From Acetobacter okinawensis JCM 25146 (GTDB lineage: Bacteria; Pseudomonadota; Alphaproteobacteria; Acetobacterales; Acetobacteraceae): 64,000 bases of DNA. Made by a program: the position numbers and the translations under genes. Below are positions 38,785 to 46,893 of this stretch, piece after piece. The notes beneath the pieces were generated by a model. The model saw only the letters and a program-made list of their open reading frames with translations. It ran no database searches and had not been told where the DNA came from. The number at the start of each line of letters is the position of its first letter. The stretch's first letter is position 1. Location of the stretch: assembly GCF_000613865.1 (NCBI RefSeq), contig NZ_BAJU01000009.1, positions 21,566 to 85,565 on the forward strand. Direction: 5' to 3'.

Positions 38785-39186
38785 ATGCGCTGGATTGCCG
38801 TTTCATTGCTCCTACTCACATTGCCAGTTGTGACTCAGGCTGAGGATTGCAATTATTTAAAATTAGTAGAGGTGACGTGCATCAATCTTACCCCAGCTAA
38901 GCTTCGCAGTCTTATGGGGCTGAATGAAGCGCAAGTTCGGGGTATATTGCAGTCAGAAGGGCGGCAAGAAGGTAATGTGATTCATTTCAAAGGAATGGCG
39001 GCCGGGAAAGGCAGCTTCTCTGGCGGTCTGAATATTACTTTTACTAATGGAATATCTGACATTGTGTCTGCCGTCATAACGCCAGATGTTGGCTCCAAAG
39101 ATGGAGAGTGGCAGTTTCTTAAATTTATTCAGAACAGCCGTACAGGCTTCTTCTGTTTTGATGGGAACCCCAAAAATGCGTGTTAA
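38785..39186 (+). CDS. Secreted protein, unknown
   Basis: 133 residues with a signal peptide (about 1-19, ending TQA). The mature part has four Cys residues (for example DCNYLKL, VTCINL and a final NAC) that could form two disulfides. GAGG ribosome site nine bases upstream. No family recognised. It sits between two prophage remnants, so may be a phage-carried accessory (moron) gene. AT-richer than the core genome. Confidence 0.55.
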   Translation: MRWIAVSLLLLTLPVVTQAEDCNYLKLVEVTCINLTPAKLRSLMGLNEAQVRGILQSEGRQEGNVIHFKGMAAGKGSFSGGLNITFTNGISDIVSAVITPDVGSKDGEWQFLKFIQNSRTGFFCFDGNPKNAC

Positions 39187-39519
39187 CTAGGCGACGCCGC
39201 CACTCTTGCTTGCTAGACGGCCCACTAAAATACGAATTAAATCATGATCTGAAAGTATGCCAGATGCTTCAGCAACTCGTGCGTCAGCATCCATTTGTAT
39301 CATTTGTTGTATTGATTCTTTGCGTATCTCCTCTTCTGTTTGCTCTATATCCTGAGCACCCTTCCAGTGTTCCCAATCGTCTACTTCATCGACAGCAAAG
39401 CCAAGAAGGTAGATAATTTCAGCATTAAGAGAGCGTATGTTCCTTTTGGCGCGCTCTTCTATTTTCGTCTTTAGACGCGCTGGCATGCGTATGGTCACTG
39501 AGGGGCGAGAATCAGACAT
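39187..39519 (-). CDS. Arc/Mnt-type phage repressor (leftward)
   Basis: 110 residues. N-terminal ribbon-helix-helix SVTIRMPARLKTKIEERAKRNIRSLNAEIIYLL is of the Arc/Mnt type (beta strand then NAEI helix). An acidic C-terminal extension may oligomerise, as in Mnt. Divergent from a second Arc-type gene, with a short operator-bearing gap between them. Same layout as mnt in the P22 immI region. Confidence 0.75.
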   Translation of the reverse strand: MSDSRPSVTIRMPARLKTKIEERAKRNIRSLNAEIIYLLGFAVDEVDDWEHWKGAQDIEQTEEEIRKESIQQMIQMDADARVAEASGILSDHDLIRILVGRLASKSGGVA

Positions 39520-39540
39520 CGGTTATCCCATAAAAACGCT

Positions 39541-39590
39541 TGCACGCATTATGATTGCATGTATACAACATGTCTATGCACGCATTTTGA
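39541..39590. promoter_or_regulatory. Operator repeats between the two Arc-type genes
   Basis: Direct repeats TGCACGCATTATGA (39541-39554) and TGCACGCATTTTGA (39577-39590), 36 bases apart, flank an imperfect palindrome CATGT-ATACA-ACATG. Probable binding sites of the RHH repressors. Confidence 0.6.
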
Positions 39591-39612
39591 GTGCAATTGC
39601 AGAAATGGAGAT

Positions 39613-39798
39613 ATGAAGATCACAGCAACTCTAACACTTAGGTTAGATCGTCGTCTTCTTGATTATATCAGGGAGAGGGCAAGTCGCCACGACAGAAGCA
39701 TGAATGGAGAAGTTCAAGCCGTATTTCGTGAAATGGAAGCAAAAGAAAAGGCACCAGAGCACGGCCTCGAAAACCGCTCTGATGCCTCTCAGAAATGA
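39613..39798 (+). CDS. Arc-type repressor (rightward)
   Basis: 61 residues: MKITATLTLRLDRRLLDYIRERASRHDRSMNGEVQAVFREMEA, an Arc-like RHH fold (NGEV in the helix that meets DNA in Arc). Upstream in-frame Met codons exist, but the ribosome site GAGAT and the domain start favour 39613. First gene of a rightward unit with the antirepressor. Confidence 0.72.
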   Translation: MKITATLTLRLDRRLLDYIRERASRHDRSMNGEVQAVFREMEAKEKAPEHGLENRSDASQK

Positions 39799-39815
39799 CC
39801 ATAGGAAGTCACAAC

Positions 39816-40592
39816 ATGACGACAAATACCATAAACGCCGTCGTTTATTCAACGCCTACGATGTCCAGCCGCGAAATCGCGGAACTGACAGGTAAAAAGC
39901 ACTTCCATGTCGTGCGCGACATTAAGGCGATGTTGAAAGCCGTAAACTTGGATGAAGCGGGGTATATCCAAACTTGGATAGACCCCCAGAATGGGCAGGA
40001 ATACGAGGAATACAACCTACCCAAGAACCTGACCTTAAACCTCGTAACAGGCTACCGGGCCGACATGCGGCTGAAGATCATTGACCGCTGGTTGGAACTG
40101 GAGGCCAAGCCCGCTGTGGCTGCCCCATCCAACATGGTCGAAGCCCTCACGCTGGCTCTTGAGCAGCAGAAAGAACTGCAAGCCAAGGATGCCGAGATTG
40201 CCGAACTCTCCCCCAAAGCCGCCGCACTGGATGTCATATCGGAAGCTGAGGGGGATATGGGCGTTCGGGATGCCGGGCGGGAACTTGGCATTGGTATGTC
40301 CAAGGTAGTTGATTTCCTGCTTGATCACAAATGGGCCTGCCGTGAAGGCGAGAAAAAGAAGAAGCTCCGTCCTGCTCACTATGGCCAGACGCAGGGATAT
40401 TGCCGCCTTGTGACCAAAACTTACCCGGAGCGGTATACAGGCGAAACATGCGTGGGGCATGACTTCAAAATCACGCCTCGTGGCCTCGCCCGCCTGGCGG
40501 TCCTGCTATGTGGCATCAATTCCGAACCGGCGCGCAGGCTGAACGGAGCGAAGAAAGCCGCCCCCGTCCCTTTCTTCCAAACGCCAGCGTAA
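39816..40592 (+). CDS. Phage antirepressor (Rha-type N-terminus, KilA-C domain)
   Basis: 258 residues. N-terminal Rha domain MSSREIAELTGKKHFHVVRDIKAML with NLPKNLTLNLVTGY; C-terminal KilA-C/ANT domain with DVISEAEGDMGVRDAGRELGI, VVDFLLDHKWACRE and KITPRGLARLAVLL. Start chosen at MTTNTINAV with AGGAAG seven bases upstream; an ATG at 39795 that overlaps the Arc stop is the alternative. In phages such proteins inactivate the main repressor and allow induction. Confidence 0.85.
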   Translation: MTTNTINAVVYSTPTMSSREIAELTGKKHFHVVRDIKAMLKAVNLDEAGYIQTWIDPQNGQEYEEYNLPKNLTLNLVTGYRADMRLKIIDRWLELEAKPAVAAPSNMVEALTLALEQQKELQAKDAEIAELSPKAAALDVISEAEGDMGVRDAGRELGIGMSKVVDFLLDHKWACREGEKKKKLRPAHYGQTQGYCRLVTKTYPERYTGETCVGHDFKITPRGLARLAVLLCGINSEPARRLNGAKKAAPVPFFQTPA

Positions 40593-40642
40593 GCGCCGTA
40601 ACGGCCAGCCATCCCTTCGGGGGTGGCAACGCTGGTGAGAGA

Positions 40643-40837
40643 ATGAGTGATAATGCCGTTTCCGTTGCTCTCCTTCACGCCACTTATGCCCTGCCGGGCG
40701 TAAGAAAAGAATTTGGCCGCTCAGCGGACGATTTGCTTGCACATATACGCACAGCCGCACGCGCCATCACTCAGCTTTGGGGCGATGTGGTTGCGGAAGA
40801 GGAGCAGAGGAAGGTGGGGCAGAAGGCGTTGGTTTAG
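40643..40837 (+). CDS. Small phage protein, unknown
   Basis: 64 residues: MSDNAVSVALLHATYALPGVRKEFGRSADDLLAHIRTAARAITQLWGDVVAEEEQRKV. Alpha-helical, soluble. It follows the antirepressor at 50 bases, probably in the same unit. No family recognised. Confidence 0.5.
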   Translation: MSDNAVSVALLHATYALPGVRKEFGRSADDLLAHIRTAARAITQLWGDVVAEEEQRKVGQKALV

Positions 40838-40930
40838 GGGAAGAGTGGGCAGGAATTTCTGCCTACCTCCGGCACCGCTCCGGAACTGATGCGGTACACG
40901 CAGTATCCGGGGAGGAGCGTGGGGCGGTGA
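40838..40930 (+). pseudogene. Second tape-measure C-terminal fragment
   Basis: The frame KSGQEFLPTSGTAPELMRYTQYPGRSVGR stops at 40930. Its end matches the end of the chimeric gene at 38725 (PDLMQYAQYPGRSVGQ). There is no start in this frame after the TAG at 40835. Confidence 0.6.
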
Positions 40931-40937
40931 GGGGGGG

Positions 40938-41138
40938 CTACATAATTGCTGCCTCTATTGTGAAGCATAAAGCATATGCAATCATATTATAACCACCGAA
41001 TTTGAAAACGAAGCAATCAAAAAATTCTTCATTTTTTCTACTATAATAAGAGAATATGAAGAAAGTAGCTGATAAAGCTGAAATGAAAATTAGACAGGCA
41101 AAATAGGCGGGGCTAAATATTTGAGGTACTTGCTGCAT
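40938..41138 (-). CDS. Small two-helix membrane protein, unknown
   Basis: 66 residues. Hydrophobic segments about 9-31 (SPAYFACLIFISALSATFFIF) and about 48-65, with a charged loop between (RKNEEFFD). AT-rich. Holin-like size, but no lysis genes are adjacent, so the role is unknown. Could be a chance frame. Confidence 0.32.
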   Translation of the reverse strand: MQQVPQIFSPAYFACLIFISALSATFFIFSYYSRKNEEFFDCFVFKFGGYNMIAYALCFTIEAAIM

Positions 41139-41312
41139 GGCGGATTTCCTTTGATATTGATGAGCCGAGAAGTCGGGGACAGCATTAGCTGCCCCCTTGT
41201 CGTTCTCACTTACCCATTAATGAGGATAAGAGCGGAAATGAGAGCAAACATGCTCTTTCCTTCCAAAGCGAACGCGTACATATGCGCGAACGTGCACCAT
41301 AAGCGGGCCTCC

Positions 41313-41588
41313 CTATGCTAGGCCCAGCGCGCTCTTGACTTTTTCAGCAAGCAGTGTATCCAGCCAGAGACGCATTAAGTCACTGGGCGTGGATACACTC
41401 CTGCCTAGGCTACTTCGAGCACGCTTTAACGGGCGTTGAAATGTAGCCGCAACCAAATCGCCTATAAAACAAATGAAACTCTCACCTCTCATTTGCTTAG
41501 GGCGGTTTGGCCTGCGCTGTTTCTCGCGTACAATATCCCCTATGGCAAGAGAAAAATCGAAAAATGAATTTTTGAATTCGTTTTTCAT
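41313..41588 (-). CDS. Hypothetical protein
   Basis: 91 residues, basic: MKNEFKNSFFDFSLAIGDIVREKQRRPNRPKQM to a C-terminal amphipathic end (LMRLWLDTLLAEKVKSALGLA). Good ribosome site (AAAGGTGG about 5 bases upstream) supports it as a real gene. Divergent from the gene at 41652 with a 63-base gap. No family recognised. Confidence 0.5.
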   Translation of the reverse strand: MKNEFKNSFFDFSLAIGDIVREKQRRPNRPKQMRGESFICFIGDLVAATFQRPLKRARSSLGRSVSTPSDLMRLWLDTLLAEKVKSALGLA

Positions 41589-41651
41589 TCACACCACCTT
41601 TGTTCTCTGTGTTAGCATATTATACAAACCTTAATATGTGCGGAGGCAGTT

Positions 41652-42139
41652 ATGGCCAGTCCACTAGAGATAGCGCTGAAAAGTGCGATTGCTGAAAGAA
41701 AAAAATCACAGACCGTTTGAAGGATTTGGATGATTTTTTGGAGCAGACCTCGCGGCTGTCAGGCATCCCACTGAAGGACCTACTGTACTCTCGAGAAGAG
41801 GATGAGTTCACGGTCGATGCGTCTGATGAAGATGATTTAGTCGACAGTGGTGAGCGAATTTCTCAAGATGATTTGGAGCGCTTAATTTTAGAATTGATTT
41901 TCTCTAGTCCGTTCGGATTATCTTCAGTGGATGAGATCATGGATGTGCTAAAGAAGCGTGGGTATGACCCTGGGGGGCAAAATAAACGAAAAAATCTCAC
42001 AACTAGAATTTGGAGAATATCCGAAAAGAAAAAAACTATTATTCGCGTGAGAGATGGGGAGTATGGGGCCGCTAAAAATTTAGTCAGTGCTCTTGGTCCT
42101 GATAATAGATTCTATTTTTCTCTAGATAAAAGTATGTAA
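41652..42139 (+). CDS. Hypothetical protein with winged-helix-like C-terminus (one break in a poly-A run)
   Basis: The ribosome site GGAGG precedes ATG 41652 (MASPLEIALKSAIAERK). One A is missing from the A-run at 41699-41705; restored, the frame continues ITDRLKDLDDFLEQTSRLSG to the stop at 42139 (about 162 residues). A predicted coiled coil lies at about 10-35, then an acidic linker. A C-terminal domain, LILELIFSSPFGLSSVDEIMDVLKKRGYDP with RIWRISEKKKTIIRV, has the look of a HARE/winged helix fold. Function unknown. A terminator follows. Confidence 0.55.
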
Positions 42140-42163
42140 TATTCAAATATGATTGTGGTTAAG

Positions 42164-42188
42164 GGGCGGCATATTGCCGCCCTTTTTT
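42164..42188 (+). terminator. Intrinsic terminator
   Basis: GGGCGGC-ATATT-GCCGCCC followed by six T. Confidence 0.9.
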
Positions 42189-42271
42189 ATTTTACCCACC
42201 TCCAAACTTGTACTACGCTGCCCCCACCATTCAGGAGCCATTCATGGTCATGCAAACGGTGGCCCAGCCGG

Positions 42272-42577
42272 TCACAGCCCCAGCCATTCATTCACTCCGC
42301 CATGTCCGGTGCATGTTCCCCTACGGTGTAGGCTAAAGCTGTATGTGCCATCACGGCATTTGGCAGAGGCGCCCGGCGGGACTTCTCCATTACGGGTGCG
42401 TGCTGGAGAGTGGACAATTTTACCGTCCACGTTGCGATAATGCTTATGATCCAGAAGCCCTAGTGCATCAGTCTGTTGTGGCTGCGTCGTTGGATTGGAT
42501 CCGCCTCGGAACGCTGCAACTGGCATGGCTGGCAGAAGCGCGGAAAGGCAGAGCAAGGCAAGCAGTATTGGCCTCAA
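42272..42577 (-). CDS. DUF3761-type secreted protein
   Basis: 101 residues. Signal peptide about 1-22 (LLALLCLSALLPAMPVAA). The mature part carries GKIVHSPARTRNGEVPPGASAKCRDGTYSFSLHRRGTCTGHGGV, the DUF3761 consensus (two Cys, several His). Function of the family unknown. Lies at the edge of the prophage remnant, possibly a carried gene. Confidence 0.8.
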   Translation of the reverse strand: MRPILLALLCLSALLPAMPVAAFRGGSNPTTQPQQTDALGLLDHKHYRNVDGKIVHSPARTRNGEVPPGASAKCRDGTYSFSLHRRGTCTGHGGVNEWLGL

Positions 42578-42739
42578 GTTGCAATCCTCCGCATTTCACC
42601 ACGGCCTTCCGGCCATCTTGCAGTATGAAGGCATAACATCTTCGCTCTTGTACCCCCGCGCAGTTTCTGGCACAGGTTAAATACTCTTCCACAAATGTGA
42701 CCAATGTTGTCCGTGCGCTCTTTGCGCCTGCGAGCCGCC

Positions 42740-42865
42740 ATGTCTTTGACGCTGACCAACATCGAAACCGCAATTGGTTCGATAGGGCGGCTGTCTGCGT
42801 CTGCCTCGGTGCAGATTGGCGGCCTCGTGCTGACTGGCATGGAAGTGCCCGATCGCATAGGGTAA
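42740..42865 (+). CDS. Short phage tail protein remnant
   Basis: 41 residues: MSLTLTNIETAIGSIGRLSASASVQIGGLVLTGMEVPDRIG. It ends one base before the LysM-like gene. Looks like the start of a tail-tube or baseplate-associated protein truncated by deletion. Weak recognition. Confidence 0.4.
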   Translation: MSLTLTNIETAIGSIGRLSASASVQIGGLVLTGMEVPDRIG

Positions 42866-42866
42866 C

Positions 42867-43430
42867 ATGGCGAACACCATCAAAGTGACGGCGGCGGACA
42901 GGACGCTTTATCATGTGGCGGCCGCCCATCTGGGGGATGCCGCGCAATGGTGGCGGATTGCCCAGCTTAACGGCCTGACCGACCCCGATCTGTCCGCATT
43001 TGCGACGCCTGTTCCGCTGGTTATCCCCGCTAGTTCGGGAGTGGTGCACACTCTGGCGTACAAAGATAACGGGCCTGACGCGCCGCTGGTTATGGGCGCA
43101 TCCGGCCTGCGGTTCAGTCGGGATTACCAGATTGCCAAGGGCATTATTGTTCATGTGACAAGCTGGGACAGCAGGCAGCGGAGCCGTGTGGAGTATTACT
43201 GGTCCGCCGAAGGTGGTTCGACAAAGAAGGCGCTGGCCAATGGGAACCTGCACAGCTTTACGTTGCCGGGGGCGAGGTTGGAGCAGGTCCAGTCGTTCGC
43301 CACCCGTCTTCGGTCACGACATTACTGCTCATCCACAAATATTCCGACTACGGAAAGCCCGACAACGCAGTCGCGACCACACTGTCGAGAAGCATTTGCA
43401 CAAGCTATTTCCAGTATGATGCCAGACGCC
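42867..43430 (+). pseudogene. Fused LysM-like tail protein and late-control-D-like fragment
   Basis: From ATG 42867 the first ~55 residues (TLYHVAAAHLGDAAQWWRIAQLNGLTDPDL) are a LysM/gpX-like tail protein, which normally ends after about 65-70 residues. The frame runs on without a stop into GASGLRFSRDYQIAKGIIVHVTSWDSRQRSRVEYYWSA, which resembles the middle of a phage gpD-type protein. It then loses sense after about 43,300. A deletion has probably joined two tail genes. Past 43,452 the frame is only antisense to the SDR gene. Confidence 0.5.
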
Positions 43431-43451
43431 ATCAAGCAGGCCTGCTCGCAC

Positions 43452-44213
43452 TCAGATGGCCTGGCCGCCGGAGACCTCAATCCGCTGTGCATTGACCCAG
43501 CGATTGCCCTCGGACAGCAGCGAGGCGATCATCGGGCCGATATCGTCCGGCACGCCCGGACGCCCAAGTGCGGTTGCTTCCGCGATGTGCCGAGCCACGT
43601 CCGGATTGTCCCGCACGACACCGCCTGAAAAATCCGTCTGAATAGCGCCAGGAGCAACCGTATTGACGGCGATGCGCCGCGGGCCGAGTTCCTTGGCCAT
43701 GTAACGTGTCATGACTTCCACCGCTCCTTTCATGGAGGCATAGGCGATCCGGCCGGGGTAGGAGAAACGGGTCAGTCCCGAAGAAATGTTCACGATCCGG
43801 CCGCCATCCGCGATTAGTGGCAGTAATTCCTGCGTCAGGAACAACGGACCTTTGACGTGAACACGATAAGCGGCGTCAAGATCCTCCTCCGTAACCTCAC
43901 CGAACAGACCGCTATGCGACGTACCTGCCATGTTGATGAGGTAGTCGAAACGCTCAGCACCCCAGTCGCCCAGCACGCGTTGAATCTCATTGGCAAAGGC
44001 CGGAAACGTGTGAACATCGCCAGTATCGAGTTGCAGGGCCACGGCGCGAGCGCCGCTGCGTTCGACGCTGGCGACAACCGCTTCCGCAGCAGCCCTGTTG
44101 GTATGATAGGTGAAGATCGAAGAAACACCGCGTCGGGCAAGTGCCTCGACGGTCGAACGCCCGAGGCCTCGGCTTCCGCCGGTGACGAGGGCAATTGTTT
44201 TGACTTCAGTCAT
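43452..44213 (-). CDS. Short-chain dehydrogenase/reductase
   Basis: 253 residues. TGGSRGLG at residues 11-18, INMAGTSHSG, catalytic NISSGL and YASMKGAVEVMTRY, closing INAQR-type end WVNAQRIEVSGGQAI. Resembles 3-oxoacyl-ACP-reductase-like SDRs; substrate unknown. Divergently paired with a LysR gene 101 bases away, a common regulator/target arrangement. Confidence 0.85.
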   Translation of the reverse strand: MTEVKTIALVTGGSRGLGRSTVEALARRGVSSIFTYHTNRAAAEAVVASVERSGARAVALQLDTGDVHTFPAFANEIQRVLGDWGAERFDYLINMAGTSHSGLFGEVTEEDLDAAYRVHVKGPLFLTQELLPLIADGGRIVNISSGLTRFSYPGRIAYASMKGAVEVMTRYMAKELGPRRIAVNTVAPGAIQTDFSGGVVRDNPDVARHIAEATALGRPGVPDDIGPMIASLLSEGNRWVNAQRIEVSGGQAI

Positions 44214-44314
44214 GGGATTCTCCGTTTGCTAGGAGCCCCATATTGCTCACCCTGTCACCCGTTCGATAAGATCATACTTCCAGAAAGCACTGTTTTGCGC
44301 CATGGAACAATCCT

Positions 44315-45212
44315 ATGGACAGGTTCGCCACGCTTGATCTTTTTATCCGCATTGTTGATCGCGGCAGCTTCAGCGCCGCGGCAGCCGCCTGTGGTGTTTC
44401 GCGGCCGGTCGCGACCACTGCGATCAAGGCACTGGAGAGCAGGCTTGGCACACGGTTGCTGCAACGTTCGACTCGTCACGTCCGGCCCACTGTGGAAGGA
44501 ACCGCCTATTATCGGCGCTGTATTGCGATACTGGCCGATCTCGAGGACGCGGATTGTGGGGCGACTGGCACTGTTTCTGGCACTTTGCGTGTGGACGTCA
44601 TCGGCTACCTCGCACGCACCATCCTGCTGCCGGCACTCCCCGAATTCCTCGCACGACATCCTGCCCTGACCGTCCATCTCGGAGAGGGCGAACGGCTTGT
44701 CGATCTGGTCCGGGAGGGTGTGGATTGCGTCGTGCGAGCTGGCCCTCTTGCTGACAGCGAGATGGTGACCCGGTCTCTGGGGGTGATGGAAGAAGTCACC
44801 GTAGCCAGCCCGGACTATCTGGCGCGGCATGGAATGCCCGCAACACCGGAGGACCTTGAAGGCCATCAGATGATCGGTTTCGTATCGTCGCGCACCGGCC
44901 AGCCTCTGCCGCTGGAGTTCACGTGCGGAGAGAGGTGATCGAGGTGATGCTGCGACGCGATTGTTGGTCAGTGGCGCTGAAACCAGTGCCACTGCCGCGC
45001 GGCAAGGCTTAGGCCTCGTACAGGCTCCACGTTACCGCTTCATTGATGATCTTGCGAAAGGGAGGTTGATTGAGGTTCTCGCCGATTTTCCACCGACCCC
45101 CACGCCGCTCTCAGTGCTCTATCCGAGCAACAGGCAGCTTTCTCCGCGTGTACGTGTCTTCGTCGACTGGCTGGTGGAAATTATCGGCTCGGGAATCCTT
45201 CCGAGGTCGTAA
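44315..45212 (+). CDS. LysR-family regulator (two single-base breaks)
   Basis: About 299 residues. N-terminal HTH: MDRFATLDLFIRIVDRGSFSAAAAACGVSRPVATTAIKALESRLGTRLLQRSTR. Effector domain includes TGTVSGTLRVDVIGYLARTILLPALPEFLARHPAL. The frame is lost near 44,935 (one G missing in AGAGAGG) and again near 44,962 (one T missing). It then finishes VSGAETSATAARQGLGLVQAPRYRFIDDL. Belongs to the CrgA/DmlR-like subgroup. Likely regulates the divergent SDR. Confidence 0.88.
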
Positions 45213-45896
45213 GGTTTTTCGTGTGAAACCATATCAAGCTGGCTTTTCGAAGCTGCCAGGATTTTGATCGCTTGAAGATCGACCACGCGTATCGTGACTT
45301 CTCCGCTACGCAATCATATGCACATACAAAATTGACTTACATGACTTAATGTTTTTATCCTGATCATCAGGTGAAAATCTTTTCAGCGATGTATTTTGAC
45401 CACTGTTTCAGCAAAGATCGCGCCTGCAGCCGCCACGCTCACGGAGATGAAGTTCTGCTGAAGCTCCTAGCCTTGGCGATTTGTTCGATTAACAAACCAC
45501 ATGACTGCCTGAGCGCGTTTAACTTGGCGCCAAGAAAATTAGGTTCATCCCTTGCTGGGTGCGGAATGATTTTCTGGTCGCTGGTTGGTTTTTCAATCCC
45601 CGCCACTTTCATGCTGAATATAGAGTGTCTACCAATTATGCGGCTTGAAGCCGACAAGTAGAAAATCTCTGCTCGTGCTTGGCAGAGACGTTGGTCCTGT
45701 GGTGGTAAGTCATGTCGACAGTGCGGCTCCGGTACGGTGTGTAATATCCAAGATGGTATGGTCAGTGCTTTTGTCTCCATGGAGTTGCGTTGTCAGCTAA
45801 ATATGATATATGATATATCATATTTGTTATTTTCCGGTAGCAATCTCCGTGCTCATCGCGTGTGATGCTGTTGGACGGCTGACGGAGACCCAGATT
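45213..45896. other. Gene-poor stretch before the sulfur cluster
   Basis: About 680 bases. A 96-residue plus-strand frame at 45371-45661 has no credible start site or family match. A minus-strand frame near 45,360-45,470 (ISVSVAAAGAIFAETVVKYIAEKIF) looks like the tail of a lost gene. The right end carries the palindromic operator at 45799-45825 and the leader of the desulfhydrase gene. Confidence 0.5.
45799..45825. promoter_or_regulatory. Regulon operator A (before the desulfhydrase gene)
   Basis: AAATATGATA (45799-45808) and its exact complement TATCATATTT (45816-45825) around the spacer TATGATA. The heptamers run TATGATA, TATGATA, TATCATA. Confidence 0.78.
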
Positions 45897-46889
45897 TTGA
45901 AACTCGATACATTTGCACGTGTTCCACTTGGATTTATGCCCACTCCCATAGACGCGTTACCGCGCCTGAGTGCGGATCTGGGGGTGGAACTTCTGGTCAA
46001 GCGTGACGATTATACGGGCTTTGGTGGCGGGGGGAACAAAGTCCGCAAGCTTGAATACCTGATGGCAGAGGCGCTGGCCGCCAAGGCGGAGGTGCTGATA
46101 ACCACAGGGGGGCACCAATCCAACCATGCGCGGATGGTGGCTGCGTGTGCGGCAAAATTTGGCATGAAGGCCAAGCTTGTACTGCGCGGTAACAGGCCAG
46201 AGCATTATCAGGGTAACCTGCTGCTGGACCGTATTTTTGGCGCGTCTCTCGAATTTCTTGACCCGGACGATTATTTCCATCTGATTGACGCGCGCTTTGA
46301 GGCGCTGGCCCAGTCAGTGCGGGATGCAGGTGGTGTGCCTTATGTTATCCCCCTTGGCGGAGCCAATGCGACTGGAGCCTTGGGTTATGTGCGTGCGGTC
46401 AGGGAAATGGCTGAGCAGTTCAAAGCCATGGACATGTCTCCCCCTGACGTTCTGGTGCTGCCGGTCGGCTCTGGTGGTACCATGGCGGGGCTGCTGATCG
46501 GTTGTCGGATGTTCTGGCCACAGACGCGCGTCATTGGCGTAAGTGTCTCGCGCGACGCCGCCTGGTTTCAGGAGCGCATTGCAGGTATTGCCAATGACTG
46601 CGCAGCTCTTTTGGGGCTGACAGAACCCGTGCAGGCCGGGGACGTAACGGTTGCCGATCGCTACGTTGGAACATCGTATGGTGTGCCCAGTGCTGACGGC
46701 AATGCGGCAATAGAGCGTGTGGGCCGTAGCGAGGGCGTCCTGCTCGACCCGGTATATACAGGCAAGGCCATGGCTGGCCTTTTTGGTCTTATTGCCAACG
46801 GCAGCATTGCGGCCAAAAGTAGGGTTTTGTTTATCCATTGCGGTGGTTCTCCAGCCCTGTTCCCCTTTGCAGATAATTTTGTGGGTTGA
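45897..46889 (+). CDS. D-cysteine desulfhydrase / ACC-deaminase family PLP enzyme
   Basis: 330 residues. PLP lysine Lys48 in [42 protein letters not shown] for the phosphate loop and [13 protein letters not shown] at the end, all as in DcyD/ACC deaminase. I chose TTG 45897 ([24 protein letters not shown]), with GGAG eight bases upstream. The in-frame ATG at 45810 lies inside the operator and gives an unlikely extension. The family releases pyruvate, ammonia and sulfide or thiol from D-cysteine or related amino acids. First gene of a unit with the sulfurtransferase. Confidence 0.82.
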   Translation: MKLDTFARVPLGFMPTPIDALPRLSADLGVELLVKRDDYTGFGGGGNKVRKLEYLMAEALAAKAEVLITTGGHQSNHARMVAACAAKFGMKAKLVLRGNRPEHYQGNLLLDRIFGASLEFLDPDDYFHLIDARFEALAQSVRDAGGVPYVIPLGGANATGALGYVRAVREMAEQFKAMDMSPPDVLVLPVGSGGTMAGLLIGCRMFWPQTRVIGVSVSRDAAWFQERIAGIANDCAALLGLTEPVQAGDVTVADRYVGTSYGVPSADGNAAIERVGRSEGVLLDPVYTGKAMAGLFGLIANGSIAAKSRVLFIHCGGSPALFPFADNFVG

Positions 46890-46893
46890 TCGC

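Noticed and set aside
42226..42235. Possible attR: CCCACCATTC identical to the tRNA-Val 3' end plus flank (30684-30693)
   Set aside because: Only ten bases match exactly and the preceding T-arm sequence does not, so chance is likely. No longer copy of the tRNA end was found to the right, so the right boundary of the island stays undefined.
45360..45470. Transposase tail on the minus strand (ISVSVAAAGAIFAETVVKYIAEKIF)
   Set aside because: A short sensible-looking peptide, but it matches no transposase family I can name, so it is not called.
45371..45661. 96-residue plus-strand open frame before the sulfur cluster
   Set aside because: No ribosome site, no recognisable domain, composition like non-coding DNA; left as part of a gene-poor stretch.
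45810..45896. ATG-based longer form of the desulfhydrase
   Set aside because: The ATG lies inside the palindromic operator and the extra 29 residues are not family-like; the TTG start with GGAG fits better.
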